A stretch of DNA of 50,968 bases from the NCBI GenBank assembly GCA_900474095.1, contig UCOA01000136.1, positions 1-50,968 on the forward strand. Direction: 5' to 3'. Below the pieces are notes generated by a model. The model saw nothing but the letters and a program-made list of their open reading frames with translations. It was not told the origin of the DNA and searched no databases. Below are positions 28,750 to 38,143 of this stretch, piece after piece. Made by a program: the position numbers and the translations under genes. Origin of the DNA: Hyphomicrobiales bacterium (lineage in GTDB: Bacteria > Pseudomonadota > Alphaproteobacteria > Rhizobiales > Rhizobiaceae). Each line of letters begins with the position of its first letter. Within the stretch, counting starts at the first letter, position 1.

Positions 28750-30459
28750 ATGTCCTACAAGATGTCGCGCGCAGCCTATGCCAACATGTTTGGCCCCACC
28801 ACCGGCGACAAGGTGCGGCTGGCCGATACCGAGCTTTTCATCGAGGTCGAGAAGGATTTCACCACCTATGGTGACGAGGTGAAGTTCGGCGGCGGCAAGG
28901 TCATCCGTGACGGCATGGGCCAAAGCCAGGTGACGCGCGCCGAGGGGGCCGTCGATACCGTCATCACCAATGCGCTGATCGTTGATCACTCCGGTATCGT
29001 CAAGGCGGATATCGGCCTGAAGAATGGCCGCATCGTCGGAATCGGCAAGGCCGGCAATCCGGATACGCAGTCAGGGGTCACAATCATCGTCGGTCCCTCG
29101 ACCGAGGCGATCGCCGGGGAGGGCAAGATCGTCACGGCCGGCGGTATGGACAGCCACATCCATTTCATCTGCCCGCAGCAGATCGAGGAGGCACTGATGA
29201 GCGGTATTACGACGATGCTCGGCGGCGGTTCGGGGCCTGCGCATGGGACGCTCGCCACGACGTGCACCGGTGCCTGGCACATCGAACGGATGATCGAGAG
29301 CTTCGATGCCTTCCCAATGAACCTCGCGCTTGCCGGCAAGGGTAATGCGTCGCTACCGGCCGGCATCGTCGAAATGGTGCTGTCGGGCGCAAGTTCGCTG
29401 AAGCTGCACGAAGACTGGGGCACAACACCGGCGGCCATCGACTGCTGCCTGTCGGTCGCCGATGAATACGACGTGCAGGTGATGATCCACACGGACACTC
29501 TGAACGAAAGCGGCTTCGTGGAAGATACGATCGCCGCGATCAAGGGCCGGACGATCCATGCCTTCCACACCGAAGGGGCGGGCGGCGGCCATGCGCCGGA
29601 TATCATCAAGATCTGCGGGCAGCCGAACGTCATCCCGTCCTCGACCAACCCGACGCGGCCCTACACGAAGAACACGCTGGCCGAACACCTTGATATGTTG
29701 ATGGTCTGCCATCACCTGTCGTCTTCTATCCCCGAAGACATCGCCTTTGCCGAAAGCCGCATCCGCAAGGAGACGATCGCGGCGGAAGACATTTTGCATG
29801 ATATCGGCGCCTTCTCGATCATCTCGTCCGACAGCCAGGCCATGGGCCGCGTCGGCGAAGTGGCGATCCGCACCTGGCAGACGGCCGACAAGATGAAGCG
29901 CCAGCGCGGGCGGCTCACGCAGGAAAGCGGCGAGAATGACAATTTTCGCGTCAAACGCTACATCGCCAAGTACACGATCAACCCGGCAATCGCCCATGGC
30001 GTCAGCCATGAGGTCGGTTCGATCGAGGTGGGTAAACGCGCCGATCTGGTCATCTGGAATCCGGCCTTCTTCGGCGTCAAGCCCGAAATGGTGCTGCTCG
30101 GCGGCTCGATCGCAGCAGCCCCGATGGGCGATCCGAATGCCTCGATCCCGACGCCGCAGCCGGTGCATTATCGCCTGATGTTCGGCGCCTATGGAAAGAA
30201 CCGGACGAATTCGTCGGTCACCTTCGTTAGCCAGGCCTCGCTCGATGCGGGTCTCAAGGGCCGTCTCGGGGTCGCCAAGGAACTGGTGGCGGTGCAGAAC
30301 ACGCGTCACGGCATCGGCAAGCATTCGATGATCCACAACAGCCTGACGCCGCATATCGAGGTCGATCCGGAAACCTACGAGGTCCGCGCCGACGGTGAGC
30401 TTCTGACATGCGAACCGGCAACCGTGCTGCCGATGGCACAGCGGTATTTCCTGTTCTAG
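28750..30459 (+). CDS. ureC: Urease alpha subunit (catalytic)
   Basis: 569 residues, full length. It hydrolyses urea to ammonia and carbamate using two nickel ions. Ligands are present: His136 and His138 (SHIHFI), carbamylated Lys218 (SLKLHEDW), His247, His273 ([12 protein letters not shown]), and Asp361 in [11 protein letters not shown]. Flap Cys320 and His321 are in [13 protein letters not shown]. The frame is open upstream, but the ATG at 28750 gives the canonical [20 protein letters not shown]. Confidence 0.98.
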   Translation: MSYKMSRAAYANMFGPTTGDKVRLADTELFIEVEKDFTTYGDEVKFGGGKVIRDGMGQSQVTRAEGAVDTVITNALIVDHSGIVKADIGLKNGRIVGIGKAGNPDTQSGVTIIVGPSTEAIAGEGKIVTAGGMDSHIHFICPQQIEEALMSGITTMLGGGSGPAHGTLATTCTGAWHIERMIESFDAFPMNLALAGKGNASLPAGIVEMVLSGASSLKLHEDWGTTPAAIDCCLSVADEYDVQVMIHTDTLNESGFVEDTIAAIKGRTIHAFHTEGAGGGHAPDIIKICGQPNVIPSSTNPTRPYTKNTLAEHLDMLMVCHHLSSSIPEDIAFAESRIRKETIAAEDILHDIGAFSIISSDSQAMGRVGEVAIRTWQTADKMKRQRGRLTQESGENDNFRVKRYIAKYTINPAIAHGVSHEVGSIEVGKRADLVIWNPAFFGVKPEMVLLGGSIAAAPMGDPNASIPTPQPVHYRLMFGAYGKNRTNSSVTFVSQASLDAGLKGRLGVAKELVAVQNTRHGIGKHSMIHNSLTPHIEVDPETYEVRADGELLTCEPATVLPMAQRYFLF

Positions 30460-30479
30460 TGTCGAAGGGAAATCCGCTG

Positions 30480-31163
30480 GTGACGACCTGGAAACGGTCG
30501 ATACGAGGGCTGTTTGCCCTGGTGCTCGTGCTGGTGTCGGCGGCGATTGCGGGGACGTTGATGCCGCGGCCTTTATGGCCTTCCGCAAAGGCCAGCGAGG
30601 CTTTCGGTCAGACGCGCCGTATCCTTGTCCTGTCGAACCCCATCCACACGGACATCGCTATTCCCGTCAATGCCGAAACACTGGCGCGCTTTCCGTTTCT
30701 CGCCGAGAGCGGCATGCCCGTCGCCCATCCGAACGTGCGCTGGCTGGTGTTCGGCTGGGGCAGCCGCGCCTTCTATATCGAAACGCCGACCTGGGCGGAC
30801 TTGAAGCCCATGCCGCTGATCAAGGGGCTGACGCTGGACCGGTCAGTGATACATGCCGATGTCGCCGCAGAGATCATCGAGCCTTCGGCTCGCGTCAGGA
30901 GTTTCGAGATCGGTCCGAATGAATATCAGCTGCTTTTGGCGTACATCGGGGCCAGTTTCAAAGCAGAAGACGGCGGGATCACAGCGATACGGGACACGGC
31001 CTATGGCCCAACCGACGATTTCTTCGAGGCGAATGGCTGGTTCAGCGCCGCGGTCGGTTGTAATACGTGGACGGCAGGGGCTTTACGTGAGGCCGGCATC
31101 AGGACCGGTTGGTGGAATCCGCTGCCGGTATCGCTGTCCATGTCGCTTGATTTGTACAACTGA
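30480..31163 (+). CDS. DUF2459 (TIGR02117-type) urease-region membrane-anchored protein
   Basis: About 227 residues: one N-terminal hydrophobic segment (GLFALVLVLVSAAIAGTL), then an exported domain with HTDIAIPVN, WLVFGWGSRAFYIETPTW and VGCNTWTAGALREAGI. These fit the family described as a urease-region hypothetical. The best start is GTG 30480, with AAGGGA 10 bases before; a GTG at 30459 that overlaps the ureC stop is possible. The conserved His, Cys and Trp suggest a hydrolase-like fold, but the function is unknown. It is the last gene before an 806-base gene-free stretch. Confidence 0.8.
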   Translation: MTTWKRSIRGLFALVLVLVSAAIAGTLMPRPLWPSAKASEAFGQTRRILVLSNPIHTDIAIPVNAETLARFPFLAESGMPVAHPNVRWLVFGWGSRAFYIETPTWADLKPMPLIKGLTLDRSVIHADVAAEIIEPSARVRSFEIGPNEYQLLLAYIGASFKAEDGGITAIRDTAYGPTDDFFEANGWFSAAVGCNTWTAGALREAGIRTGWWNPLPVSLSMSLDLYN

Positions 31164-31969
31164 AATCCATGATCAGCGACGTGCTGCTCTGGTTCTCGCT
31201 TGCGCCGTTCCCTCCAATCAAGTCCACGTGGCGAGGCGAGCAAGAGACGTCGGGAGAAACCGGCCTACGCACATTGCTCCAGAATTCATCCCCGCAAATC
31301 CCCGCCTGGAAAACCTGTGCCACGATCATGGCGTCCTGTCACGGATACACCGCAAGACGTTTGCGGCGAGGCAGGACTGGCGCTCCACGGGAAACCTCGT
31401 GGCCTTCGATGAGGGGCTGCGAACGTCAGGCGGACCGGAAGGAGAGCCCCCGGAAAATGATCCCCTCCGTCCTTTTGGGGGCGGGCGTGCCTGTGGGGCA
31501 CACATGTCGGGACAGGACGCGTGACGTACCGGATCGAGATGCTTAATTCCGGTCCGGAAACCTACGCCACAAGGTCGTCCCGAGGCAGAGGGTCTGAAGT
31601 CGGGGTCTGTAGGGAGGAGAGCTCCCGAGAGAACGCCAAACGGGGCGCTGGAAGGCGTCACATATGTTTATTCATTAGAGGCGGCTTCCAGTGCCCCGTC
31701 CGAGTGAATGCATTTTTCGAAGACCACGGCGGCAGCGCGCCGGGAGGTTTCGGGCTGTCCTGCGGGCAGAGTGGCGGAGTGGCGGGTATTCCGGGGCGGA
31801 TTGGACTTTCTATCATGCGCGTATCGCATGGCAGCCATGCAGCGCGACTTTCACGGCTGTCTGGTGCTGCATCGCAGCACGGCTTGCTGTAAAAAAAGCG
31901 GCTTCGAGTCCTGTGCCGGGTTTCTCCCAAGACCTGCCGCGCGGGAAACGCAATTTCAAGGAGATAGCT
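31164..31969. other. 806-base gene-free, hairpin-rich region (possible noncoding RNA or long leader)
   Basis: No frame gives a convincing protein. The plus strand holds nested and serial inverted repeats: TCGGGAC (31507-31513) with GTCCCGA (31577-31583), enclosing ACCGGA/TCCGGT near 31528-31553; GGGAG/CTCCC around 31611-31626; a long stem 31640-31657 with 31682-31699 (16 of 18 pairs); GCATGGC/GCCATGC (31826-31840); and GTGCTGC/GCAGCAC (31864-31880). The region splits ureC from ureE and ends at the peroxiredoxin start. It may be an untranslated leader, a small RNA gene, or the remains of a mobile element. I did not recognise a known RNA. Confidence 0.45.
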
Positions 31970-32512
31970 ATGATCGTTGGCAGAAAAGTGCCCTTCGTAA
32001 CCTTCCGAACGCGCATCCGTGACGAGGCCGTCGGTGGGCCGAATCCCTATCGTTGGCAAGATGTTTCATCCGCCGACTACTTTGCCGGCAAGCGTGTTGT
32101 CCTGTTCTCTTTGCCGGGTGCCTTCACGCCAACCTGCTCGACCTATCAGCTTCCCGATTTCGAAAAGCTGGCCGGCGAATTCAAGGCCCAAGGCATCGAT
32201 GCTATCTATTGCGTCTCGGTCAACGATGCCTTCGTCATGAACGCCTGGGGCAAGTCGCAGAATCTCGAAAACGTCAAGCTCATCCCGGACGGCTCCGGCG
32301 AGTTCACCCGCAAGATGGGCATGCTGGTCGCCAAGGACAATCTCGGCTTCGGCATGCGCTCCTGGCGCTATGCCGCCATCATCAATGACGGCGCCGTCGA
32401 ACAGTGGTTCGAGGAAGAAGGCTATTCGGATAACTGCGACAGCGATCCCTACGGCGTTTCCTCGCCGCAGAACATCCTGGAAGCACTGAAGTCGGAAAGG
32501 CTCGCGGCCTGA
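31970..32512 (+). CDS. Peroxiredoxin (Prx5/redoxin family)
   Basis: 180 residues. It reduces hydrogen and organic peroxides; the peroxidatic Cys lies in PGAFTPTCSTYQLPDF with the upstream Pro and Thr of the Prx motif. It has the Prx5 plan (AYFAGKRVVLFSLPGAFTPTC-type start and WRYAAIINDG later). A Cys near the C-terminus (DNCDSDPYG) could act as resolving residue. AAGGAG precedes the ATG. It is followed by a terminator, so it is probably a single-gene unit placed within the urease cluster. Confidence 0.92.
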   Translation: MIVGRKVPFVTFRTRIRDEAVGGPNPYRWQDVSSADYFAGKRVVLFSLPGAFTPTCSTYQLPDFEKLAGEFKAQGIDAIYCVSVNDAFVMNAWGKSQNLENVKLIPDGSGEFTRKMGMLVAKDNLGFGMRSWRYAAIINDGAVEQWFEEEGYSDNCDSDPYGVSSPQNILEALKSERLAA

Positions 32513-32540
32513 ACCGAGCCATGGTGTCGATCTGAATTCC

Positions 32541-32577
32541 GGTGCCGGGCCTCTTTGGTCTGGCGCCCGTTTTTTTT
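32541..32577 (+). terminator. Rho-independent terminator after the peroxiredoxin
   Basis: Stem from GGTGCCGGGCC (32541-32551) and GGTCTGGCGCC (32557-32567), with some G-T pairs, followed by CCG and eight T (32570-32577). It lies 28 bases after the stop. Confidence 0.8.
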
Positions 32578-32612
32578 ATGGCTACAGTGGTGGAAAGCAT
32601 TCCGAGGTTCAC

Positions 32613-32909
32613 ATGATCTATGTCATCGCCCATCTCAAGACCCATCCCGGCAAGGCCCCCGAGGTTGTTTCTGATGCCGTTCCCCTGATCGAGGGGACGC
32701 GCAAGGAGGCAGGCTGCATCTTCTACGATCTCTACCAGAAGCCCGGCGAACCGGACACGCTGGTCTTCGTCGAGCAGTGGAAGAACCGCGAAGCACTGGA
32801 GGCGCATTTCGCCGAACCGCATATCATCGCCTTCCAGAAGGCAACGGCGGAACTGGTGGCGGATGGCCGTATCGAGGTTGTCCATTCGGAGAAGGTCGAG
32901 GTTCTCTGA
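32613..32909 (+). CDS. ABM-family putative quinol monooxygenase
   Basis: 98 residues, the size of a single antibiotic-biosynthesis-monooxygenase (ferredoxin-like) domain. The motifs GCIFYDLYQ, LVFVEQWKNREALEAHF and H-x3-F fit YgiN-like proteins that act on quinols or similar compounds. It is immediately followed by ureE, with no base between its stop and the ureE ATG. It thus begins the ureEFG transcript, but a role in urease is not expected. Confidence 0.82.
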   Translation: MIYVIAHLKTHPGKAPEVVSDAVPLIEGTRKEAGCIFYDLYQKPGEPDTLVFVEQWKNREALEAHFAEPHIIAFQKATAELVADGRIEVVHSEKVEVL

Positions 32910-33404
32910 ATGCCCTATCGCTCGACCCAAATTCTTTCGCCTGGCCCGGAGGACAAGACGCCTCTGCACACGATCGCGCTTGCGCACGACCAACGGCACT
33001 TGCGCCGCAAACTGCTGCATCTCGACAATGACGACGTGGTGATGCTCGACCTGAAAGAACCGGTGATGCTTGCCGACGGCGATCTCCTGGTGCTGGATAC
33101 CGGCGACTATGTCCGCGTCGCTGCCACCCACGAGCCGCTGTATGATATCCGCTCGCGCGATCCGCTGCACCTGATCGAACTCGCCTGGCATCTCGGCAAC
33201 CGCCATCTGCCGGCGGAAATCCGGCAGGACCGGATCCTGATCCTGCGTGATCCGGTGATCAAGATGATGCTCGAAGGACTGGGTGCAAAGGTTGCCGAGG
33301 TGACGGAACCATTCCAGCCGATGCGCGGCGCCTATCATGGTTCTGGCGGGCACGACCATGGACACTCCCACGGACATGGCGGCCATCATCACGCCCATGA
33401 CTGA
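32910..33404 (+). CDS. ureE: Urease accessory protein UreE, nickel chaperone
   Basis: 164 residues. An N-terminal peptide-binding domain with [12 protein letters not shown] is followed by the metal-binding domain with [10 protein letters not shown] (the His that bridges nickel at the dimer interface) and a His-rich tail ending HHHAHD with about ten His, which stores nickel. It delivers nickel to UreG. The His-rich tail overlaps the start of ureF by eight bases. Confidence 0.96.
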   Translation: MPYRSTQILSPGPEDKTPLHTIALAHDQRHLRRKLLHLDNDDVVMLDLKEPVMLADGDLLVLDTGDYVRVAATHEPLYDIRSRDPLHLIELAWHLGNRHLPAEIRQDRILILRDPVIKMMLEGLGAKVAEVTEPFQPMRGAYHGSGGHDHGHSHGHGGHHHAHD

Positions 33405-34068
33405 GCAGGCAGATACGCGGGCGCTGCTCAGGCTGGTGACGTGGCTGTCGCCGGCTTTTCCGGTGGGCGCATTCGCCTATTCCGGCGGGCTCGAGCAGGC
33501 GGTTCACGACGCTCTGATCACCGATGCTCCCGCTTTAAGGCGATGGCTGGAGGCGCTGATCCGCCATGGATCGAGCTGGAACGACGCGGTCCTTCTGGCG
33601 GAGAGCTATCGGGCTTGTGATGATCCGCCCAGGCTTGAAGCCGTGCGGGAACTGGCCGAAGCTCTGGCCGGCTCTCGCGAGCGCCACCTGGAAATGACGT
33701 TGCAGGGGGAGGCTTTCCTTGCGGCAGCAGCGCATTGGCCGCATCCGGTGCTCGATACTCTGATCGGTGCTGTCGCCTATCCGGTCGCGGTCGGCGCTGT
33801 CGCCGGCGCGCACAATACAGGGTCGGAGCCTGCTTTGGCCGCCTATCTGCACGCCACGGCATCCAACCTCGTCTCGGTGGCAATCCGTTGCAGCGTGACG
33901 GGCCAGAAGCACGGGGTCGGCGTTCTTGCCGAACTGGAGCCGGTGATCTCCGAAACGGCGGTACGGGCGTCATCGAGCACGCTGGACGATCTCGGTTCTG
34001 CTACAATTCTTGCCGACATATCGGCGCTGCGCCACGAGACCCTGCATTCGCGGCTCTTCCGTTCCTGA
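33397..34068 (+). CDS. ureF: Urease accessory protein UreF
   Basis: 223 residues, all-helical. It acts with UreD and UreG in urease activation. Diagnostic segments are [21 protein letters not shown] and the C-terminal [15 protein letters not shown] choose ATG 33397, which overlaps the ureE stop; ATG codons at 33358 and 33376 are in frame but lie deep in the ureE His-rich tail. Confidence 0.95.
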   Translation: MTEQADTRALLRLVTWLSPAFPVGAFAYSGGLEQAVHDALITDAPALRRWLEALIRHGSSWNDAVLLAESYRACDDPPRLEAVRELAEALAGSRERHLEMTLQGEAFLAAAAHWPHPVLDTLIGAVAYPVAVGAVAGAHNTGSEPALAAYLHATASNLVSVAIRCSVTGQKHGVGVLAELEPVISETAVRASSSTLDDLGSATILADISALRHETLHSRLFRS

Positions 34069-34104
34069 CGGCCACGGATACAAGTTCGAGAAAGGAATAT
34101 TACG

Positions 34105-34716
34105 ATGAAATCTGCGAACGGTCCGCTTCGCGTCGGCATCGGGGGTCCTGTCGGCTCCGGCAAGACGGCGCTGACCGACAAGCTCTGCAAGGCGATGCGC
34201 GAGACCTACTCCGTCGCCGTCGTCACCAACGATATCTACACCAAGGAGGATGCCGAGGCGCTGGTGCGCATGCAGGCGCTGCCCTCCGACAGGATCGTCG
34301 GCGTCGAAACCGGCGGCTGCCCGCACACCGCGATCCGCGAGGATGCGACGATCAACCTCCAGGCCATTGCCGACCTCAACCGCCGTATTCCCGACCTCGA
34401 CGTCATCTTCATCGAATCTGGCGGCGACAATCTGGCGGCGACCTTTTCACCCGATCTTGCCGACATCACCATCTATGTGATCTCCGTCTGCCAGGGCGAG
34501 GAAATCCCGCGCAAGGGCGGACCCGGCATCACGCGGTCGGACCTGCTGGTCATCAACAAGAAGGACCTGGCTCCCTATGTCGGTGCCGATCTCGATGTGA
34601 TGGAGCGGGATGCCAATCGCATGCGTGCCGAGCGGCCGTTCGTGTTTTCGGACATGAAGCGCGGCGACGGCATCGACAGAATCGTCGACTTTCTGAGGGT
34701 CGAAGGCGGCCTCTGA
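34105..34716 (+). CDS. ureG: Urease accessory GTPase UreG
   Basis: 203 residues. SIMIBI-class GTPase that supplies nickel to the UreDF-urease complex. P-loop [11 protein letters not shown], the invariant nickel-binding CPH motif in [28 protein letters not shown] and [13 protein letters not shown] are all present. It ends the urease cluster and is followed by a two-way terminator. Confidence 0.97.
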   Translation: MKSANGPLRVGIGGPVGSGKTALTDKLCKAMRETYSVAVVTNDIYTKEDAEALVRMQALPSDRIVGVETGGCPHTAIREDATINLQAIADLNRRIPDLDVIFIESGGDNLAATFSPDLADITIYVISVCQGEEIPRKGGPGITRSDLLVINKKDLAPYVGADLDVMERDANRMRAERPFVFSDMKRGDGIDRIVDFLRVEGGL

Positions 34717-34789
34717 AGTCAGGAGCAGTTTCAAAGCGCTACAGCGTCCTTTGCACGTCAGGTTTGACGCGCGGCGTTGTAAACGAAAA

Positions 34790-34822
34790 AAGGCCGGCCG
34801 CATCATCGACGCGGCCGGCCTT
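34790..34822. terminator. Bidirectional terminator between ureG and the RND pump
   Basis: Stem AAGGCCGGCCGC / GCGGCCGGCCTT (34790-34801 and 34811-34822) with A-rich sequence before and a T-rich tail after. It can end the ureG transcript and, on the other strand, the convergent efflux operon. Confidence 0.9.
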
Positions 34823-34836
34823 CTGTTTTGTCAACG

Positions 34837-37800
34837 TCATTCCGCGGCGAGGTGGATGATGTTGCCGCCGCGCTTCGGGCCCTCTAGCTTGTCGAGCCTC
34901 TCCTGCAATTCGCTGATGGTCTTGCTCTGGTCGGCGACGATTTCCGTCAGCGCGGTGTTTTCCAGGGGCTCCGTCTCCTGTTCCTTGCTGCCGACAAGGC
35001 TGCCGAAGAGCCAGCCGAGCAGGCGGGACAGATCGTCCATGATCAGGAAGAAGGACGGGACGACCACCAGCGAGATCACCGTCGAGACGATAATGCCGCC
35101 GATCACAGCGATTGCCATCGGTGCGCGGAACGAACCGCCTTCGCCGACGCCGAGCGCCGACGGCAACATGCCGGCCGACATGGCGATCGAGGTCATGATG
35201 ATCGGGCGGGCGCGCTTGCGGCCGGCCTCGACCATTGCCTGCGTCCGCTCCATGCCGCGGTGCATCATCTCGATGGCGAAATCGACGAGCAGGATGGCGT
35301 TCTTGGTGACGATCCCCATCAGCATCAGGATGCCGATCAGCACGGGCATCGACATGGCATTCTGCGTGACGATGAGGCCGATCGCGACGCCGCCGATGGC
35401 GAGCGGCAGCGAGAACAGGATCGTGAACGGCTGGATGACGTCCTTGAACAGGAGGATGAGCACGACGAGCACCAGCATCAGGCCGAGCAGCATGGCGTTG
35501 CCGAAGCCCTGCTGCATTTCCGCCTGAACTTCAGCGTCGCCACTTTCGAGGAACTGCACGCTCGCCGGCAGTTTCGTTTCCCTGGCGATCTCCTTGAAAC
35601 GATCCGAGGCCGAGTTGAGCGCGACGCCGATCGGCAGGTCCGCGCCCATGGTCACGACACGATACCGGTCGTAACGCTTGATCGAGCTTGGGCCTTCCGA
35701 ATAGTCGACATCGGCGACGCTCGAAATCGGCACCAGCGCACCCGCCGCAGTCTGGACTTTCAGGTTGCGGATGGCGGCAAGATCGGTGCGGAAACTCGTA
35801 TCCACCTGGACGCGGATCGGAATCTGCCGGTCGTCGAGCGAAATCTTCGTCAGCGCCGCATCGATGTCGCCGATCGTGGCGACGCGGACGACGTCAGCGA
35901 TCTGCGAGGTCATGATGCCGAGCCGCGACATCTGATCGGCGCGCGGGCGGATCTGCAGTTCGGGCCGCGGCAAGGCACCGTCGGGGCTGACATTGGCAAG
36001 CAGCGGCTCGTCCCGCAGATTGGCTTCAAGCATGCCGACGGCCTTGTTCAGGTCCTCGTCGTTCTTCGACAGGAGGTTGAACGCCAGGTCGCGCTCACCG
36101 CGGTCGTTCAGCTTCAGGATGCGAACGTCCGGAATGGAGCGGACGGCGGCATAGACCTGCTTCTCGATCTCGGCCTGCGGAATGATGCGGCCGGCTGGTG
36201 GCAGCTTGGGCAGATACTGGCCGATCAACGGGGTACGGCCGAGAACGTCGTTCACCACCTTGTTGAGCAAGGAATGATCGAGCTTGCCGAGCATGATGCT
36301 GATCGTCGCGCGGCGCAGTTCGAGGTCGCCCTTCGGCGAGGCACCACCGAGGACGAAGACGTCGTCGACACCGTCGAGATGCTTGACCTTGTCATAGATC
36401 TGCGCCGTCGTCGTATCCGTGTCGTCCAGCATGGCGTCCGGCGGCAATTCGACCGATAGCACGATGCGCGAGGCGTCTTCCGGCGGCAGGAAGCTGCCAG
36501 GCACCGTCATCAGGAGAAAAACGGACCCGATCACGAAGGCGATCGCCGCCACGAGCGTCGCATAACGCATGTACCAGCGTCTGGTGGTCACGGTCACCAG
36601 CCACGTATAACCGCGCATCAGCGCGCCATCCTTGTCTTCGTGATGACCGTCGCCGTCGCCCGATTTCATCAGATAGGCAGCCATGACCGGCGTGATCAGA
36701 CGGGCAACCATCAGCGAGAAGAACACTGCCACCGCGACCGTCAGGCCGAACTGGATGAAATACTGGCCCGGGATGCCCGGCATGAACGAGACCGGCACGA
36801 ACACCGCGATAATCGTGAAGGTCGTCGCGATGACGGCAAGGCCGATTTCGTCGGCGGCCTCGATCGAGGCCTTGTACGGCGATTTGCCCATCTTGATGTG
36901 CCGGGCAATGTTCTCGATTTCGACGATGGCGTCATCGACGAGAATACCGGTCGCAAGCGTCATGGCGAGGAAGCTCACCAGGTTCAGCGAGAAGCCGAGC
37001 AGTTCCATCACCCAGAAGGTGGGAATGGCCGAAAGCGGCAGGGCCATCGCCGAAATCAGCGTTGCCCGCCAGTTGCGCAGGAACAGGAGAACGACCGCCA
37101 CCGCCAGCAGGGCGCCCTCGAGCAGCGTATGGATTGCAGCCTCGTAGTTGCCGTAGGTGTAGTAGACGGAATCATTGACCAGTTCGATCGACACGTCCGG
37201 GTTCTTCGCCCGCAGATCCTTCAGCGTCTTTTCCACCGTTTCGGCGACGGTCACTTCGCTGGCGCCCTTCGAGCGGAAGACCGCGAAGGTGACGACCGGA
37301 TTGCCGTTGAAACGGGAAAACGACTTCGGCTCCTCATAGGTGTCGGTCACCTGACCGAGTTCGGAAAGGCGGACGAACCTGCCGTTCGGCATGGCGATCA
37401 TCGTGCTTGCCAGGCCTTCGACCGAGCGTGCGTCGCCGAGCGTGCGGATCGCCTGTTCGCTGCCGCCCACCTGGCCGCGGCCGGAGCCGAGGTCGGTGTT
37501 CATCTTGCGCAACTGATTGTTCACGTCCGCGGCGGTGATGCCGTAAGAGTTCAGGCGAGCATCGTTGAGTTCGACGCGAACCTCACGGTCAGCCCCGCCG
37601 TAGCGGTCGATACGGCCGATGCCGCTCTGACCCTGAAGTGCGCGCTTGATGGTGTCGTCGACGAACCAGGAGATTTCCTCAAGCGTCATGCCGGGGGAGG
37701 AAACCGCGAAGGTCTGGATCGCCTGTCCCTCGACGTCGATCTTCGAGACGATGGGCTCCTCTACCGAGGCGGGGAGATCGCTGCGGATACGATCGATGGC

Positions 37801-38130
37801 ATCCTTGACGTCCTGTACCGCCTGGTTGGTCGGCACGTCCATCTCGAATTGGACAGCCGTCGTCGAAAGACCGTCGCTGATGGTCGAGGTGATGTGATCG
37901 ACGCCGGAAATGCCGGCGACCGCATCCTCGATCTCCTTGGTCACCTGCGTCTCGAGTTCGGCCGGTGCTGCGCCGCTCTGCGTAACGCTGATCGAGACGA
38001 TCGGCACGTCGATATTGGGGAAACGCGTGATCGGCAGCGTGTTGAACGACTGATATCCGAGATACATCAGCAACACGAAGCCCAGAATCGGCGCGATCGG
38101 ATTGCGAATTGCCCAAGCTGAAAAATTCAT
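34837..38130 (-). CDS. RND efflux pump, inner-membrane transporter (HAE1 type)
   Basis: 1097 residues, slightly longer than AcrB. It exports hydrophobic compounds by proton antiport. Begins NFSAWAIRNPIAP; the proton-relay acidic pair lies in GILVDDAIVEIENI of TM4; two large periplasmic loops and 12 membrane segments fit. The C-terminal 60 residues are an added charged tail with a short coiled coil (KTISELQERLDKLEG), not typical of AcrB. Its start is 13 bases after the adaptor gene stop. No outer-membrane channel gene is nearby, so it must use one encoded elsewhere. Confidence 0.94.
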   Translation of the reverse strand: MNFSAWAIRNPIAPILGFVLLMYLGYQSFNTLPITRFPNIDVPIVSISVTQSGAAPAELETQVTKEIEDAVAGISGVDHITSTISDGLSTTAVQFEMDVPTNQAVQDVKDAIDRIRSDLPASVEEPIVSKIDVEGQAIQTFAVSSPGMTLEEISWFVDDTIKRALQGQSGIGRIDRYGGADREVRVELNDARLNSYGITAADVNNQLRKMNTDLGSGRGQVGGSEQAIRTLGDARSVEGLASTMIAMPNGRFVRLSELGQVTDTYEEPKSFSRFNGNPVVTFAVFRSKGASEVTVAETVEKTLKDLRAKNPDVSIELVNDSVYYTYGNYEAAIHTLLEGALLAVAVVLLFLRNWRATLISAMALPLSAIPTFWVMELLGFSLNLVSFLAMTLATGILVDDAIVEIENIARHIKMGKSPYKASIEAADEIGLAVIATTFTIIAVFVPVSFMPGIPGQYFIQFGLTVAVAVFFSLMVARLITPVMAAYLMKSGDGDGHHEDKDGALMRGYTWLVTVTTRRWYMRYATLVAAIAFVIGSVFLLMTVPGSFLPPEDASRIVLSVELPPDAMLDDTDTTTAQIYDKVKHLDGVDDVFVLGGASPKGDLELRRATISIMLGKLDHSLLNKVVNDVLGRTPLIGQYLPKLPPAGRIIPQAEIEKQVYAAVRSIPDVRILKLNDRGERDLAFNLLSKNDEDLNKAVGMLEANLRDEPLLANVSPDGALPRPELQIRPRADQMSRLGIMTSQIADVVRVATIGDIDAALTKISLDDRQIPIRVQVDTSFRTDLAAIRNLKVQTAAGALVPISSVADVDYSEGPSSIKRYDRYRVVTMGADLPIGVALNSASDRFKEIARETKLPASVQFLESGDAEVQAEMQQGFGNAMLLGLMLVLVVLILLFKDVIQPFTILFSLPLAIGGVAIGLIVTQNAMSMPVLIGILMLMGIVTKNAILLVDFAIEMMHRGMERTQAMVEAGRKRARPIIMTSIAMSAGMLPSALGVGEGGSFRAPMAIAVIGGIIVSTVISLVVVPSFFLIMDDLSRLLGWLFGSLVGSKEQETEPLENTALTEIVADQSKTISELQERLDKLEGPKRGGNIIHLAAE

Positions 38131-38143
38131 TCCGCTGTTCCCG

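Noticed and set aside
31425..31450. Sequence resembling the SRP RNA apical loop (GTCAGGCGGACCGGAAGGAG)
   Set aside because: It has GGAAGGA but lacks the following AGCA and symmetric loop partners, so it is not a signal recognition particle RNA.
30853..31524. 223-codon frame running from the DUF2459 gene into the gene-free stretch
   Set aside because: It overlaps the real gene in another frame and has no plausible start or domain.
31898..31915. tRNA T-loop-like TTCGAGTCC
   Set aside because: The flanking bases do not form a T stem, and no acceptor or anticodon arm is present upstream.
31164..31969. Group II intron or tmRNA in the gene-free stretch
   Set aside because: I looked for domain V, a reverse transcriptase, tag-peptide codons and RNase P core sequences and found none.
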